Source: Perkinsus chesapeaki (taxonomy: Eukaryota; Perkinsozoa; Perkinsida; Perkinsidae). From it: a DNA stretch of 64,000 bases. Under the pieces are notes generated by a model. It had not been told where the DNA came from. It made no database searches and saw nothing but the letters and a program-made list of their open reading frames with translations. The stretch is taken from assembly GCA_013115145.1 (NCBI GenBank), contig JAAPAO010000072.1:26962-90961 (forward strand). The letters run 5' to 3'. The position numbers and the translations under genes were made by a program. The stretch's first letter is position 1; each line of letters starts with the position of its first letter. Below, piece after piece: positions 1 through 11,721 of this stretch.

Positions 1-67
1 AACCCCACAAATGATATATCTGATCACGTCAAGTGGGTGGTGGATATAAATATAGTTTAACCTATCA

Positions 68-2423
68 TCAGCTGTCCAAGAGAATGTTCGTATGGCATGT
101 TGGCCCCATACACCTTTCACTGATGAGCATGCCTGTCAAAATGAACAATACACATTGGCTGTTGCTGCTGACCAGTGGTGTTGCTGGAGGAGGGCCCACC
201 TGAGAGAGGGGACTCCTCGAAACCTTCCCGTTCACAATTGTCCGGACCAACGAGTCTCCCGTTGGTATTATTGGATGAATCAATTCAACATACTCAGGCA
301 AGGGATGCATCGGAGTAGACAATCTCTGAAAGAGGGAAAAGATACGCAAGCGCACTGCGAAGATTTCTCACCATAGCCTCAATCCACTTCCCATTTGGCC
401 GGGTGTACACATCAGTGGAGGCCAGTTTCCAGAGCACAAGTCCACCATGGTCATCAGAGCTAGCACAGTCACCGGTAATGTTATTAAAGCATACGTGTGA
501 TACAACTTGATTGTGAACACCACTGAGCTCAAATCTGATAAGGACCACCAACATTCATCGTCACTTCTGATGAGTATCTTTGTCTTACTCTAAATGATGG
601 TATTTAACAAGCTCTGGAACCCTCGGATAAGACTTCACTGGTCGCTCGCCATGCGGTTGCACGGAGAACACCCTTACACATTTATCACTGCAGCCAACTG
701 CAAACCAGAAGTTTAACGGCCGTCGTTTGGTGTCTTCTGAATAGCAATGGTGGATGAGCGATATGATGGTAGTAAAGCAGCAGCAGCATCACTACCATCG
801 ATTGCATTATCTAACCCAGGAAAGACATGAAAGCCTCTTATTAAAGTGTTATCAACATCCAGGTAGTATCTGTATAATAGATCATGAATAAGCATTGGAT
901 GATAGAATAATAGTTTAACTTGCAATAGCCCACTAATACTTCTCCACCATTGTCTCTCGTTACTGTACTCAGATCCCATATAAATATACCACCATCACAG
1001 GTAACGGTTATGAACACCTGAAAGGGGATCATGAATCGAACACGGGGACAGAAGTTGTGCTACTTGTTCGTGGTTTTTGGATGGAGTAAAAGCCATGAAG
1101 TGGACCTCTGCTGTGAACTCAAGCGCAGTTAAAGGCCGGCTCTGCTGGTCTTCATCGCTGACCTCCCATAATCGTACCTTAAATTGAGTGCTATGGGGAT
1201 CGAACCTACGCGGAACATGTCCAGTGAACCATAAGTCCACCCCCTTAACCACTCGGGCAAACACTCCAACGCTTTCGACGGTACGAAAACAATCGAGTAT
1301 AAAAATGAGAGCCCCTCATTATACATCCCTACCGTCTTATCTGTGGCCGAAGATGCAATGATCGTATCGCAATAATTAACAACCATTTCCATCACCTAGA
1401 AACCACAAATGCCTCAACCGGGGATCGAACCCCCGCGCATACCTCTCCAGTATGACCAGCTAATGTCGAGTTCAATATACCTGTCTTTGCATTCCACACT
1501 CTTAGGCGGTAGTCATCTCCACCAGTCACTATCACTCGAGATCCACACGCGAAATGTACACAATATCTGTGGACCATAGATATGGCATCTACAAGGTAGA
1601 GAGTCCCTCCCTTACACTGGCACTGGTGGCTGCTGCTGCTGTTGAGCTGCTGCTGCTGCTGATGATGATGGTTGCTCATGACCACTCTCATCCTCAGTCG
1701 TGGGAGGAGGGGGTTGAGCCTCGGCTGGTGCACGATGCCCAAGTACAGACCAGATACGTTGGAGTTTACGAGAATGCAATACCGATGTAACAGCAGGAGA
1801 TGGTCGATTGTTTGAGCCACCATGAATCTACACATTAACATCATCAGGAATACACCACCTTTGGTCATTATACATACCGACACTGCCGCCCTCCTCGTTA
1901 TAGACCTGTAAGTTGATGCCCACGTAGCTGCTCTACGCTCCGATGCGTATTCACCTGCATCAGGCTCCGAGTGCAGTATCGGGCTAAATAACGATTAATC
2001 GAAATTGACGACTGGTCCGAGTAATACCGTCCAGAGCAAAGTTGAAGCAGTCTATCCTTTGGCACACTATGGAGGTCTAAGTTCTTTATGGTAGAGTATG
2101 ACCTCGACCTAAATACCATCATCCTTTATAACTGGCAATCTACCAATTATACCCAAACAACCCCGATGCTTCGGCTTCCTCTTTTAAAACGTCTGCTGCC
2201 GAACTCAATGCCTGAAGGACAAGACAATTCGATCATTCATATACACCATTAATAACAATCTTTGTCAGACTCTGCCCTCTCCCACCAGTATTACCCCACT
2301 ACTCTGTAGATCTTCCAACATACTAGTAACAAGCAATAATAAATCCCTTGAGTTACCGTCCCAGTTGGCCCTCGATAAGGTATTACTGCTGCTATTGCTG
2401 CTGCTCCGTTGTTGACTACTCAT
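68..2423 (-). CDS. BRWD/PHIP-like WD40-repeat protein (multi-exon)
   Basis: WD40 protein resembling the N-terminal half of the bromodomain/WD-repeat family (BRWD/PHIP), which bind chromatin or act as ubiquitin-ligase adaptors. The start at 2423 opens a Ser/Gln-rich leader, then a LisH-like helical segment, then WD repeats. Repeat motifs seen are IVTGGDDYRLRVWNAKTG, the joined strand IIASSATDKT/VRLWEV, and GGIFIWDL. GT-AG introns of 47 nt (1396-1442) and 155 nt (1178-1332) are needed to restore the repeats, and both carry tRNA-like sequence. No bromodomain is visible. The 3' end near 68 is uncertain and the gene may run off the window. Family call is by order of motifs only. Confidence 0.6.
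1186..1266 (-). tRNA. Class II tRNA-like gene nested in an intron
   Basis: A full cloverleaf can be drawn in sense inside the 155 nt intron of the BRWD-like gene. The acceptor stem has 7 pairs, GAGTGTT with AGCACTC, one of them G-U. The D arm is CCC-GAGTGGTTAA-GGG, as in Ser/Leu tRNAs. The anticodon stem has 5 pairs, the variable arm is GGA-TCC, and the T arm has the B-box GGTTCGATCC with one stem mismatch. The loop CTTATGG would read UAU, which does not fit a Ser or Leu identity. It may be a recent pseudogene, a tRNA-derived intron, or a functional odd tRNA. Confidence 0.55.
1396..1442 (-). other. 47 nt intron containing a tRNA T-arm/B-box
   Basis: GT-AG intron joining LAGHTGE to the downstream strand VVNYCDTIIASS. 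More than half its length is T-arm-like sequence with the B-box core GGTTCGATCCCCG, followed by an acceptor-like 3' part ending GAGGCA. No 5' tRNA half is present. Confidence 0.7.
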
Positions 2424-2753
2424 TATAGTGATACATCCCTATATCAGGGAGAAATACTAACAGTTATTATTTACACTATTTACGCAATATATAATAAAAC
2501 GAGGGAAATGTTAATCACAGCAAGATGGGTGATAAAAATAAGCCGCCGCTTAACCTTACATAACCACACCAGAGTTGCCTGACAATCACACTGTCATCGC
2601 CGCCGCCGTGTCACCACCTGTATCATCACCTATTCTCTGTAAGCCTTTAGGAGCCTGTTTAGCACATTGCTTTGTTACTTCATCATCCAACATTTCTGTA
2701 TGTAACCAATTAAACCTATATCACATCTACACTAATAATACCACACGCACTAG

Positions 2754-3045
2754 TCACCTATCATTAATAACCTCCCTAGCATTAAGCTTTCTTAATTCTT
2801 TAGTCCAATAAACAGCTGAACCAGCTCGATACAGGAATGGTAAAGATAACACAGCAAGGAAGGTAGTACCCATCACTGTGGGAGAGTTCCAGAAGGTCGA
2901 CTGAGATAATAAATAGTATTATGATTATTATGATGTTTAATACCTCCCTAAAAGCGGACTTGAATCCACCAGCAGCCTTGAGGCCTTGTAATACACCAGA
3001 TGATTGTTGAGCAGTGGCTAGGCGACCAAAGGCAACTCGAAACAT
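2754..3045 (-). CDS. Small mitochondrial membrane protein, unknown
   Basis: About 82 residues in two exons joined by a 43 nt intron (2901-2943). The N-terminus MFRVAFGRLATAQQSS is Arg/Ser-rich, lacks acid residues and looks like a mitochondrial presequence. The second exon begins STFWNSPTV and holds one membrane segment (GTTFLAVLSLPFLYRAG) followed by a charged tail ending AREVINDR. The size and layout fit a small inner-membrane subunit of a respiratory complex, but no family is recognised. Antisense ORFs over this stretch are shadows. Confidence 0.45.
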
Positions 3046-3352
3046 GGTTAAAACCCAAACTAAAAATGCATAATGGTCAGTCGGATGTTGGTATATACGC
3101 ATCGGTGATGAGATTCACACAGCTAGTTAGCGCTTTCCAAGATATGGTGAGGGGCTGATTTTCAAAACCGCTTCCAGAAACTGTTCCAGAATAGCACGAA
3201 GCCTTGTCTATTGAACGGGCGGTGAGAGAGCTTGATTCCTGATTACTGTGAAGACGAGTTCCTCTGTATAATATGCTTCGCTCCGCTAACAAAACTGCAC
3301 GTTGAGTAGCGCACGCCCACTTACGTGTACCTTCTAATTAAATGACGTCAAG

Positions 3353-3523
3353 ATGTTATCTTATATGACTATAATATTAATGACAGCTGCAGGTAGGGAA
3401 TGCCCTCCTAATGCTAATACACACTGTTTTGATAATGAAGATTTTACATGTGAAAGATGCTGTACAACGGCACCCAATCAACCTCGAGGGAATCCTGAAT
3501 GTTGGATTGAATATCTCCAGTAA
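3353..3523 (+). CDS. Small secreted cysteine-rich peptide candidate
   Basis: Single open frame of 56 residues. It starts MLSYMTIILMTAAG, a plausible short signal peptide, and is followed by about 42 residues with six cysteines in the pattern C-x7-C-x7-C-x2-CC-x12-C. The spacing matches no family I can name with confidence. No intron is needed. It lies alone between a minus-strand gene and the kinase. The main doubt is whether so short a frame is real, as there is no homologue in the window. Confidence 0.35.
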   Translation: MLSYMTIILMTAAGRECPPNANTHCFDNEDFTCERCCTTAPNQPRGNPECWIEYLQ

Positions 3524-3787
3524 CTATAGCCTCTTAGAATAGGCACTTTTGGGAATTACTTTAATAATTGCATTAATATGCCGATAGGTATGAGCCGTGT
3601 TGCGGTACCGCAGCATTTGAAGCATCAGGGAAGTCCCTACCATTACCATCTTCACTTAACCTCAGTAACCTGCCTGATGTCCCGCCATAGACCGTACCAT
3701 GCTAATACACCTATTGTTGAGTTTCTGATAGACTAATATAATAGTTTTTCGTCCTTTTATAATTTCGGACGTCCAGTCTGGTGACCT

Positions 3788-5365
3788 ATGCAACAACAGA
3801 AGCCTAATACTCGATTACTGGCACAAAGCACTAATCTAACCAAGCGGTAGGACCAAAGAGGAGGTATATGGGGAAATTATCTGCATCGTCAGGTTCGAGG
3901 AGTCTGATAAAATAATTTATAACAGCGGTTTTACATGTACTGTGGTCCAAGGCCGTGACCGCGTCACTGATAATGTAGTATAGGACTGTTAGTCAACCTA
4001 AAAGGAATCTTTGTTAGAAAGTGGCTATCAAACTAGTCCAGAAAAAGAAGCTCGTCACCGATGCTGAGATAGAACGTGCCAGGTGATGATAGTAATATTA
4101 ATATGAACCAACTTAACATTAGATACGAGTTAAAGTATCATTCTTCATTGTCCCATCCTAATATAGTACCATTGGTGGCTTGTGAAGAGACTAATGAAGG
4201 TTTTATAGCAATAACGCCTTATGGTAGGAGCATAGCAACACTCCTTTCGAAGATGGTATCTATTAGCATGCGATGGAGACCTTTATGAGCTTACACATTG
4301 CACAACATTAACTGAGGAAGCAACAAGGAACTGCATTAGTCAAGTATGGCTCTTAAATGTGGCTCACATTGTGAAAAGAGTGTTGATAGATCCTTGCTGC
4401 TATCAATTATATGCATACTCAGAAGAGGCTCGTTCATGGTGATATTAAACCGGTAATAGGAGTGTAGAGTGGTTTATGATGATTACAGGAGGGGGGTTTG
4501 TTATTTAGCATAATATGTTATTGCGTAAAATAGAAGGTAAATTTATATTATTACTCTGTGACTTTGGATTCACAGAGGAGCTTCGACCACATACCAATGA
4601 TGTCTTATTCACTCAGCTTAGAGGTAGGCAACAACAACAACCTCTATGAGCTTGGATACTACTCTATAGGCACTTCCGGGTACTTCGCTCCCGAACAACT
4701 TGCTGGTCGAAATTACGATGGTAAAGTTGACGTATTTGCTGCTGGGGTTATAACATTCACTCTTATCGGGGTAATAATAATATCCCTTGCTCTGTTTTAC
4801 GCTGCCTGTTAGGGCTATGAGCCATTCTATCCTCCGGACAACATGTCGGAGCCGGTAGAGTTCGAACCACGTTATTGGCAACATGTGAGTGATGAAGCTA
4901 AGGATTTTATGAGGCGGTAAGTAACGTAATTTAGCCACTACTTTGACAGACTGAGGTCAGATGTCTCGCCATTGATCCTCGGCAACGAATGTCCTGTGAA
5001 GAGGCATTGGCCCATCCATGGCTATCGATGGGCATACCAAAGCATGTCAGTCGATATGTAAATGGATTGAAAGATTATCACTCGGGCTTTCAGACATCAC
5101 CTCGTGGTTCGGCGGAAGGGGACTATAGCATGAACCCTCCACCTGATGAAAGTATTGACTTTTGGAATGCAAAGGATGTTATTATAAAGGAGTTCGAGGC
5201 CTGTATATCGAATAGGAGTAATGATGTCCCATCTAAGTCGGAAAGGTAATATCACCTTCAGTAGTGTTGCTAGCAGCAATCATTGACAGTTTCATCGATC
5301 ACGACATTGATCTCTTCACATGTGCTGATGTTGCAGCTGGTCCACAGGCCGCTAAGGGATCTTAA
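3788..5365 (+). CDS. Divergent serine/threonine protein kinase (HGD variant)
   Basis: Multi-exon kinase. From N to C: a modified nucleotide loop NSGFTCTVVQG, the ATP-binding lysine in VAIKLVQKKK, SHPNIVPLV, the catalytic loop LVHGDIKPHNMLL, the metal-binding CDFGF, the activation-segment end GTSGYFAPEQ, DVFAAGVITF, and DPRQRMSCEEALAHPWL. HGD replaces the usual HRD arginine, and the glycine loop has lost most glycines. Catalytic Asp, Lys and DFG are all present, so activity is plausible. The C-terminal exon ends in a Pro/Ala tail at 5365. Introns are roughly 40-80 nt. The start was chosen because the MQQQKP exon splices in frame into the nucleotide loop. Confidence 0.75.
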
Positions 5366-5653
5366 TGAAGGATGGGGGACGAGGAGGAGGAGGAGGCATC
5401 AACATTGTTGTTATTGCATGTTTTCGGTCTATTTTAATTTCTTACACTACTATTAGAACCCACTGTTTGTTGTATGCTGCTGCTGATGGATGGAGAGGGT
5501 GTTGTTGATACCACCATGGATTTATATACAAGATAAGGAAATATAGAGAGGGAAATTCTGCTGCATTTTTATCATCAGAGGAGGTATCCCTCCCAAGAAT
5601 CATAACTGTTGTGTTAAGTAAGTATCGATGGGTGGTGCCGATTTAGGTGATCT

Positions 5654-7031
5654 ATGGATGGCAAAGGGGAAAGATATATATCTCTGCTGAAGGCAAGGAT
5701 TGGTGACGTTGAGATAAGTGAAGCATTAAATGATGAAGAGGTAAAGGATTCCTACACGAATGGAGTTGATGGGGAATTCAGATGGTGTATGCTTGGAAGA
5801 GGATAGCTCAACAAGGCTGTATAACAAGAGGGAGGCTTCAACACTTTATTAATATATTTATAGGATCTCCTGAGGGGGGAGGTTGCTCATTGTCTGTATT
5901 AAGATAACATTAGTATCATTAAATAGTAATGCTGCTAGGCATTGGAGATAGCAGACTTATATAAGTATATGAACGGAGGCAATGAAGATGGGGGCGATGT
6001 AACACAGAAGGGCTTTAAGGTGTACTAGTTATGTGATAACGGTGAGATATCATAGGCCCATAGGATTTCTTGACAAGTCAGCCTACCAAAGAGATGCTGG
6101 GTGATGTGATACCAGGCAGGCCTAGTAGGCTATCTGCATGTGGGATAACACATCCTCGACATTATCTTTCATAGTGGATATTTAGTTAGTGCGGCTGGAA
6201 AGCTGCCATTTAGTGGGGATGAGGATCAGAAGTGGAATAAGGCATTTTATGAAGGTTCGAACGACTTACATGAAGAGAACAAACGAAAGTATTGTGGGCT
6301 CGTAAAGATACTCAACATCTCAACCCTCATTTACTTTCGAAGACTTCACTTGATAAATGTTAATTGTTGTATACCGCAGTGTCATGCGTGGAGCTCGGAT
6401 ACCATCACTGGTGGTAGAGAATGTCGTCAGGTTTTTAGCGAGTGAAGAGGCCGGTATGAAGGAAATTGAGAGGCAATGCCTCATCGAACTGTTTACCAAT
6501 CTCGACACTAAACGCCGAGGTAAGGCCCCAAGGCGGCGTTGCCACCTTCTACATCCTATTAAGGTTGTTTGGATGCTGATGACATCGCCAATAAGATTGT
6601 AAGAAATCATGTCGGCTTCACACGGAAGGAGGGCAAGAAGGCGGATCGGTCAATAGAGTCGTTGGCTTTGTCACAAGATGTAGGTTAAGCTGTGGATGGT
6701 ATGGATGATAATGATGCCTAATAGATATTGTTTGAGCTACGGTATCGCGCTGCTATGAAAGGGTTGATACGTCGCAGTGCAAGAGATAGATGGGGTACAA
6801 TTAGGGAACGATTCATGCGTGCTTCAGTCCATGATGATGCTGCTAAGAGAGAAGAAACATTTATAACCGATCTTGGTAAATAACACTCCAAGTGAATAGT
6901 CAACATGTTTCGTAGGTAGAAGAAAGCTCTCAATAGAAGGATATGATGATGATGCCACCAATGGTGACTCATCCGTCCTTCCATTTCAGGTGAACCAATG
7001 TCCACATTGTGGCGGCAATCCAATATTATAA
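5654..7031 (+). CDS. EF-hand domain protein, multi-exon
   Basis: Exons from 5654 (MDGKGERYISLLKARIG) through 7031. One clear EF-hand-like unit lies around 6480-6590 (LFTNLDTKRRG joined to CLDADDIANK). Weaker helices surround it, including LYKYMNGGNEDGGD near 5950. The C-terminus carries a CPHCGG knuckle-like motif just before the stop. At least four introns of about 40-90 nt are needed, and some internal joins are uncertain. It probably acts in calcium signalling, but the family is not recognised. It follows the kinase in the same direction, with a 290 bp spacer that holds no evident gene. Confidence 0.5.
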
Positions 7032-7201
7032 AGCCTACACTATTGTTAGGTTTGGTTAGCTGCTGTTGGTGGAGGGTTGGCGAGAAAGAAGGATGATGAG
7101 TTGTGAAGGGCGACAAGTCTTCACTTGTCATGGAACATGTTAATTTACAGTGTCTATTAATGAAAGGAGTAACCAGTTTTGAGTTGAATACTACATTCAG
7201 A

Positions 7202-7273
7202 ACGGCGCGCCCGGATTTGAACCGAGGACCTGCTGATCTGCAGTCAGCCGCTCTACCACTGAGCTACACACCC
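7202..7273 (-). tRNA. tRNA-Cys (GCA)
   Basis: Canonical 72 nt tRNA. D arm GCTC-AGTGGTA-GAGC, anticodon stem GCTGA/TCAGC with loop CTGCAGA giving GCA, T loop TTCAAAT, and U at position 73 as expected for tRNA-Cys. The sequence is close to the eukaryotic tRNA-Cys consensus. Position 1 to 72 is a G-G mismatch and there are two G-U pairs in the acceptor stem. It is intergenic, upstream of the Rab GDI gene. Confidence 0.8.
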
Positions 7274-7505
7274 TTGGCGTACTTATTGGCGAGCCAAGGC
7301 GTCGAATTTCTCAACTCTGATCGTTCAGCCGTAGCTTTCCTTGTCGTAGTACTAGCCTTATACTGAATGTAATAACCCAACATTACGTCCATCATCCCTC
7401 TCTTCATCCCATTCGCACTCACTCTTGTCGCGCACGCCATCTCGATCGATACCCACAATCTTAAATAATATATCCTCCTTTAAAGGTTGTTGAATCTTTA
7501 CCACT

Positions 7506-9566
7506 ATGGATGAGCAATACGACGTCATCGTTTGTGGCACTGGACTTAAGGAATGCATTCTATCCGGTTTGTTCTCTGTACTAAATCTTTCACCATACCT
7601 ATATACTATATACCATTATTTAGTGCTACGGTAAGAAGGTCCTCCATTTGGATCGGAATGGTTATTATGGTGGTGACTGTGCCTCATTGAATCTTACCAC
7701 ATTATGGGATAAGTTCAGGCCAGGTAATGTAATAGTCACTTGTAATAGTAATGGAGTAACTCAGTAGGAGAGAAGCCACCAGCGGATTATGGATCTAATA
7801 GGGATTGGAATGTTGATCTCATCCCAAAGTTCGTTATGGCATCTGGTCAACTTGTTAAAATACTTTTAAAGACTAAAGTTACCAGGTGAGGCATTAGTGG
7901 CGGTGACGTTGCTAGAATGTATGGCAGATATCTCGAATGGAAATCTGTTGAAGGAACATACGTCTATCAGTATCAGGCTGCTGGCCTATTCTCTAACGAG
8001 AAGTTCATTCACAAGGTATAAGGGTGCAGCCGTCACTGAGTGGGGTGATGCTTGGTTTAGGTGCCAGCGACAGAGATGGAGATTGTTAAGTCACCTTTGA
8101 TGGGTATAATGGAAAAGAAAAGATGTACTAGTTTTTTCATGTTTATTGCGAGGTGGGTCGGTCGTGTGGCATTATTAACGTCTATGCTTCATTTAGGTGG
8201 AAGGATGATGATGTATCGACTCATGATGGTATCGATGGTAACAGGCATACGATGATGCAAGTAGGAGTAGTTAGCATCACATACCGACTTAACCATACCT
8301 ATAGGTTTATGAGAAATATGGCCTTCAACCTGACACTATAGACTTCTTTGGTCATGCCGTTGCTTTGTATCCTGACGACAGTTATTTATTCAAGCCATGT
8401 GGACCAACTATTCAAAAGATGAAATTGTAATAGTAAATGGTTGTCTTTTTTATTTCATAACCTTTTTAATAGGTATCTTGATTCTATCACAAGATACGGT
8501 CAGAGTCCATTCATCTATCCTATCTATGGATTAGGTAGCAGTAAAAGTGAATAGTCAATAAGGAGGCTTACTCTGGATAGGTGGGATACCGGAAGGCTTC
8601 AGTCGTTTAAGTGCCATCCATGGTGGTACCTATATGCTTAATAAGCCTGTTGGTAAGTATTCAACTACTCTTACTTATCATTAATCATCCCTACAGATGG
8701 ATTCGAGTTCGATACCGATGGTAAGATCTGCGGTGTTAAGTCGGAGGGGGAGGTAGTAATATTATTACACAATCGTTGTAGACGACAACTTGTCGTCGTC
8801 ATCGGCCGCTACCACACCGCTACAGGTTGCTCATGCCCCTTTGGTTGTATGTGACCCTTCATATGTTAAAGATACTCTCCCTCAAAAAGTCAGATGCACT
8901 GGCCGTACCATCAGAGCTATTTGCGTAGGTTTATCCGCTCCACCAACCATTCAAGTGTTATTAGATTCTCGGTCATCCTATTCCGAACACTAATGATGCA
9001 ACCTCTTGTCAAATCATTATCCCACAAAAACAGCTCAATAGGAGGTAATGAACAGCAAGGGGGTTATGCATGTCATCATTTCTTCAAGGTCTGATGTCTA
9101 CGTTATGATGGTCTCTTGGGCGCATAATATCGCGTATAAAGGAAAGTAGTATCATTCAAGATTTAGCTCTTTCCATTGGTGAGGTGTAGGTATGTAGCAT
9201 TGGTCTCCACCACTGTTGAAACTAACGATCCTGAGAGAGAGATAATGCCAGCACTTCAACTATTAGGCAACATTGAGAACAAGTTCGTTACGATATCGGA
9301 GAAGTAAGCACACTGAATGGTTACATTGTGAGGATCTATGCTACAGTTATGAACCAACCGATGATGGCAAAGAGGATCAGTTGTTCGTGTCAAAGTCTTA
9401 TGATGCTACCAGCCACTTCGAGTCGGCAACACAGGATGTAATATTATCCTTCATTTGTGTATTGAATATCGTATCATTATAGGTGTTGGAGATGTGGGAA
9501 AGGATTACTGGTAAGCCTTTGGATTTAACACTTACACCTGAAGACACTGCTGAAGATGAACAATAG
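7506..9566 (+). CDS. GDI: Rab GDP-dissociation inhibitor (GDI)
   Basis: Extracts prenylated Rab GTPases from membranes and recycles them in vesicle traffic. Multi-exon frame with the N-terminal signature [19 protein letters not shown], then [14 protein letters not shown]. The Rab-binding platform region [11 protein letters not shown] is followed by [18 protein letters not shown], and the C-terminal part includes [16 protein letters not shown]. The length of about 450 residues after removing roughly ten 40-60 nt introns matches the family. MDEQYDVIV at 7506 is the conserved start. No lesion was seen. Confidence 0.93.
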
Positions 9567-9672
9567 GAATAATAACACACAATATCCCTTTTAATGATGA
9601 CTATGCTTCTATTATTTACATCTGTTGAGTTTAACTAAGTCCAAAGTACAGCGCAAGTGTTAACGTGATTGA

Positions 9673-11465
9673 ATGGCGCCAGCAGCAGCAGCAGCCATTG
9701 AAGAGAGTGGTAGAGTGTGCAGTGGATGCAACAGACGATTAAATCACGAACACTATTCTAATAAACAATGGCAGGCTAAAGCTAAAGTTAGGAAATGCTT
9801 GAAATGTAGCGGTTACTGGATTATTAATGGAACAGCACTCTCATCATCGATCAGGCACATCAACACACAACGGCAACGAAACAACCAAGAGCCATGGAGG
9901 TATCGAAGTTGTTACTGTCGAGCCGTATGGTAGAGTATTGCGGACAACTGCGGCTGTGAAGAAAGGGGATGTTATATGGCAAGAGGAACCTATTGTACAT
10001 TCGGCAAGAGTGGCGGACTTAACTCGACGGGAGGAAGTCTTTGTATCGGTTTTAAGCAGCAAGCTGAACGGTTTGAGTGTTATTGAAGATTTCCTCTTTA
10101 TCAAGGCATATGTCGCCCTACCTTTGAGGGACAGGAATACAGTGCTTGACTGTTATTATCCAACCAAAGCGGAGGTGTCTAGGTCACCGTTGCTGTCAGC
10201 ACTCATAAAGATATGCCCACCCATTTTTGAAGAGCTCTTCAAAGGCTCTGATGGAGCCTTACGAAATTGGACAGGCGCCCCGGTGAATGATTCCGATGAG
10301 CTCGAGAAAGTTGTCCTGATTAAAGCCACGAATGCTCATGCTTACTACGTTCAGTCTGAGGTCACCGCATGCGCCCTGTACGAACTTGGCAGCAAAATGC
10401 GGCATTCGTGTGCTCCTAATGTGGTGTATTCAAGCCGACGTGGCAGCGGCGGTAGCAGCGTCGAGTCCAGCCAGGGCAGTTTCGTGGCACTTATCGATCT
10501 GCCGGCCAATACCGAGCTGCGATTCTCCTACATAGAACCTGTTGCACCAGCGTGTATGAGACGGCAACTGCTGTTGAATAATTATGTGTTTTATTGTGAC
10601 TGTCCACTGTGTGAATCAATTGACTATTATCGCGGCATACCTTGCCCGAAGTGTTCCCCGAGACGAGGGGATTGGGTTGAAGCCGCTGAGACTAAACTCA
10701 TCCATCCTGATGATCTGAAAATGCCACAGGTGTTAAGTCAAGGAACGATCTACCATGTTGATAAGGAAGACTATCAGTGGGTGTGCAACGTGTGTGGTGC
10801 CAAGGTATCTGAGGATGAATGTGGTCTACCGGAGGACCTTGAAGACTCTCTCATAGACACTGCTCGAAACTGTGATGATCTCGATGAATATGAGCTATCT
10901 CAACACCTCCGATCGATGCCACTCATCCTAGGTGTTAATCATTCCGCTGTATGGTTGGTTCGTAAAGCATATATCAATCGGCTGATAGAGAACAACGGCG
11001 CATTGGAAAGAATAAAAAACGAAACGGCTCAGTTGCTGGCAGCTGTTGATCATGCCGGAGAGCTATTCGAGAAGGAGCTTGGCCCGCATTACTATATCGA
11101 GTCCGGTGCAGCATTTATGGAGTCTTTGTTAAATAAGGTTGCTGGGCGATTAACCAGAGATAGGCAGTGGGAGTTGGCAGAAGAATACCTTCAGAAGTCT
11201 AAGGCGTCGATGTTGTTACTCATGGCGCCCAATGATGATCCGATTGTTACCATCGATAAAGCTCTAGCTGCCTGTCAGCTTGGAGATGTTTCAATGTTAC
11301 CACAAGTGTTCCGTGGTTAAGGGTAAAAGTGTCGTGTTTAAAGTCAGCATGTGGTTTACAGAAGAGGAGGCCCTTAATGATAGCATTACTTTGGGAAAGA
11401 GACTCGATATCGAGAAACATCTTTCGAGGCTCTCGCGGGAGTTAGAGTCAAACAGTGCATCATAA
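9673..11465 (+). CDS. SET-domain protein with N-terminal Cys-pair finger
   Basis: Probable protein methyltransferase of the SMYD-like group. Exon 1 (MAPAAAAAIEE) has a Cys-pair finger, VCSGCNRR and CLKCSG, that resembles an Stc1-type zinc module more than a MYND finger. A 44 nt intron leads to a 490-residue frame with the SET motifs MRHSCAPNVVY and LRFSYIEP and a post-SET cysteine cluster YCDCPLCE. The helical C-terminal half is TPR-like, as in SMYD proteins. The large frame stops at 11320. A coding-like exon ending NSAS at 11465 can be joined by a very short intron, so the true end is one of these. Confidence 0.75.
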
Positions 11466-11721
11466 AACACGCGTTTTTGCAATCATCAATAAACAGGATG
11501 TAGCTGGGAACCTTGTAAGCAGCCTACCTTGTCACCCTTTATGAATGTCGGCCTATTGATATTGTTGCTCACTTCACGGAATGCCGATGTAAAAGAGATA
11601 AGTAAGCCGCCGACATGCGTGATGTAGCAAAATAACCGTTAATGTAAGGTAATGAGTTTTACGAGGACCAATACATTCTGACAATGGAGGAAGTCTGGAA
11701 CACACGATCAAGCAATTTCTT

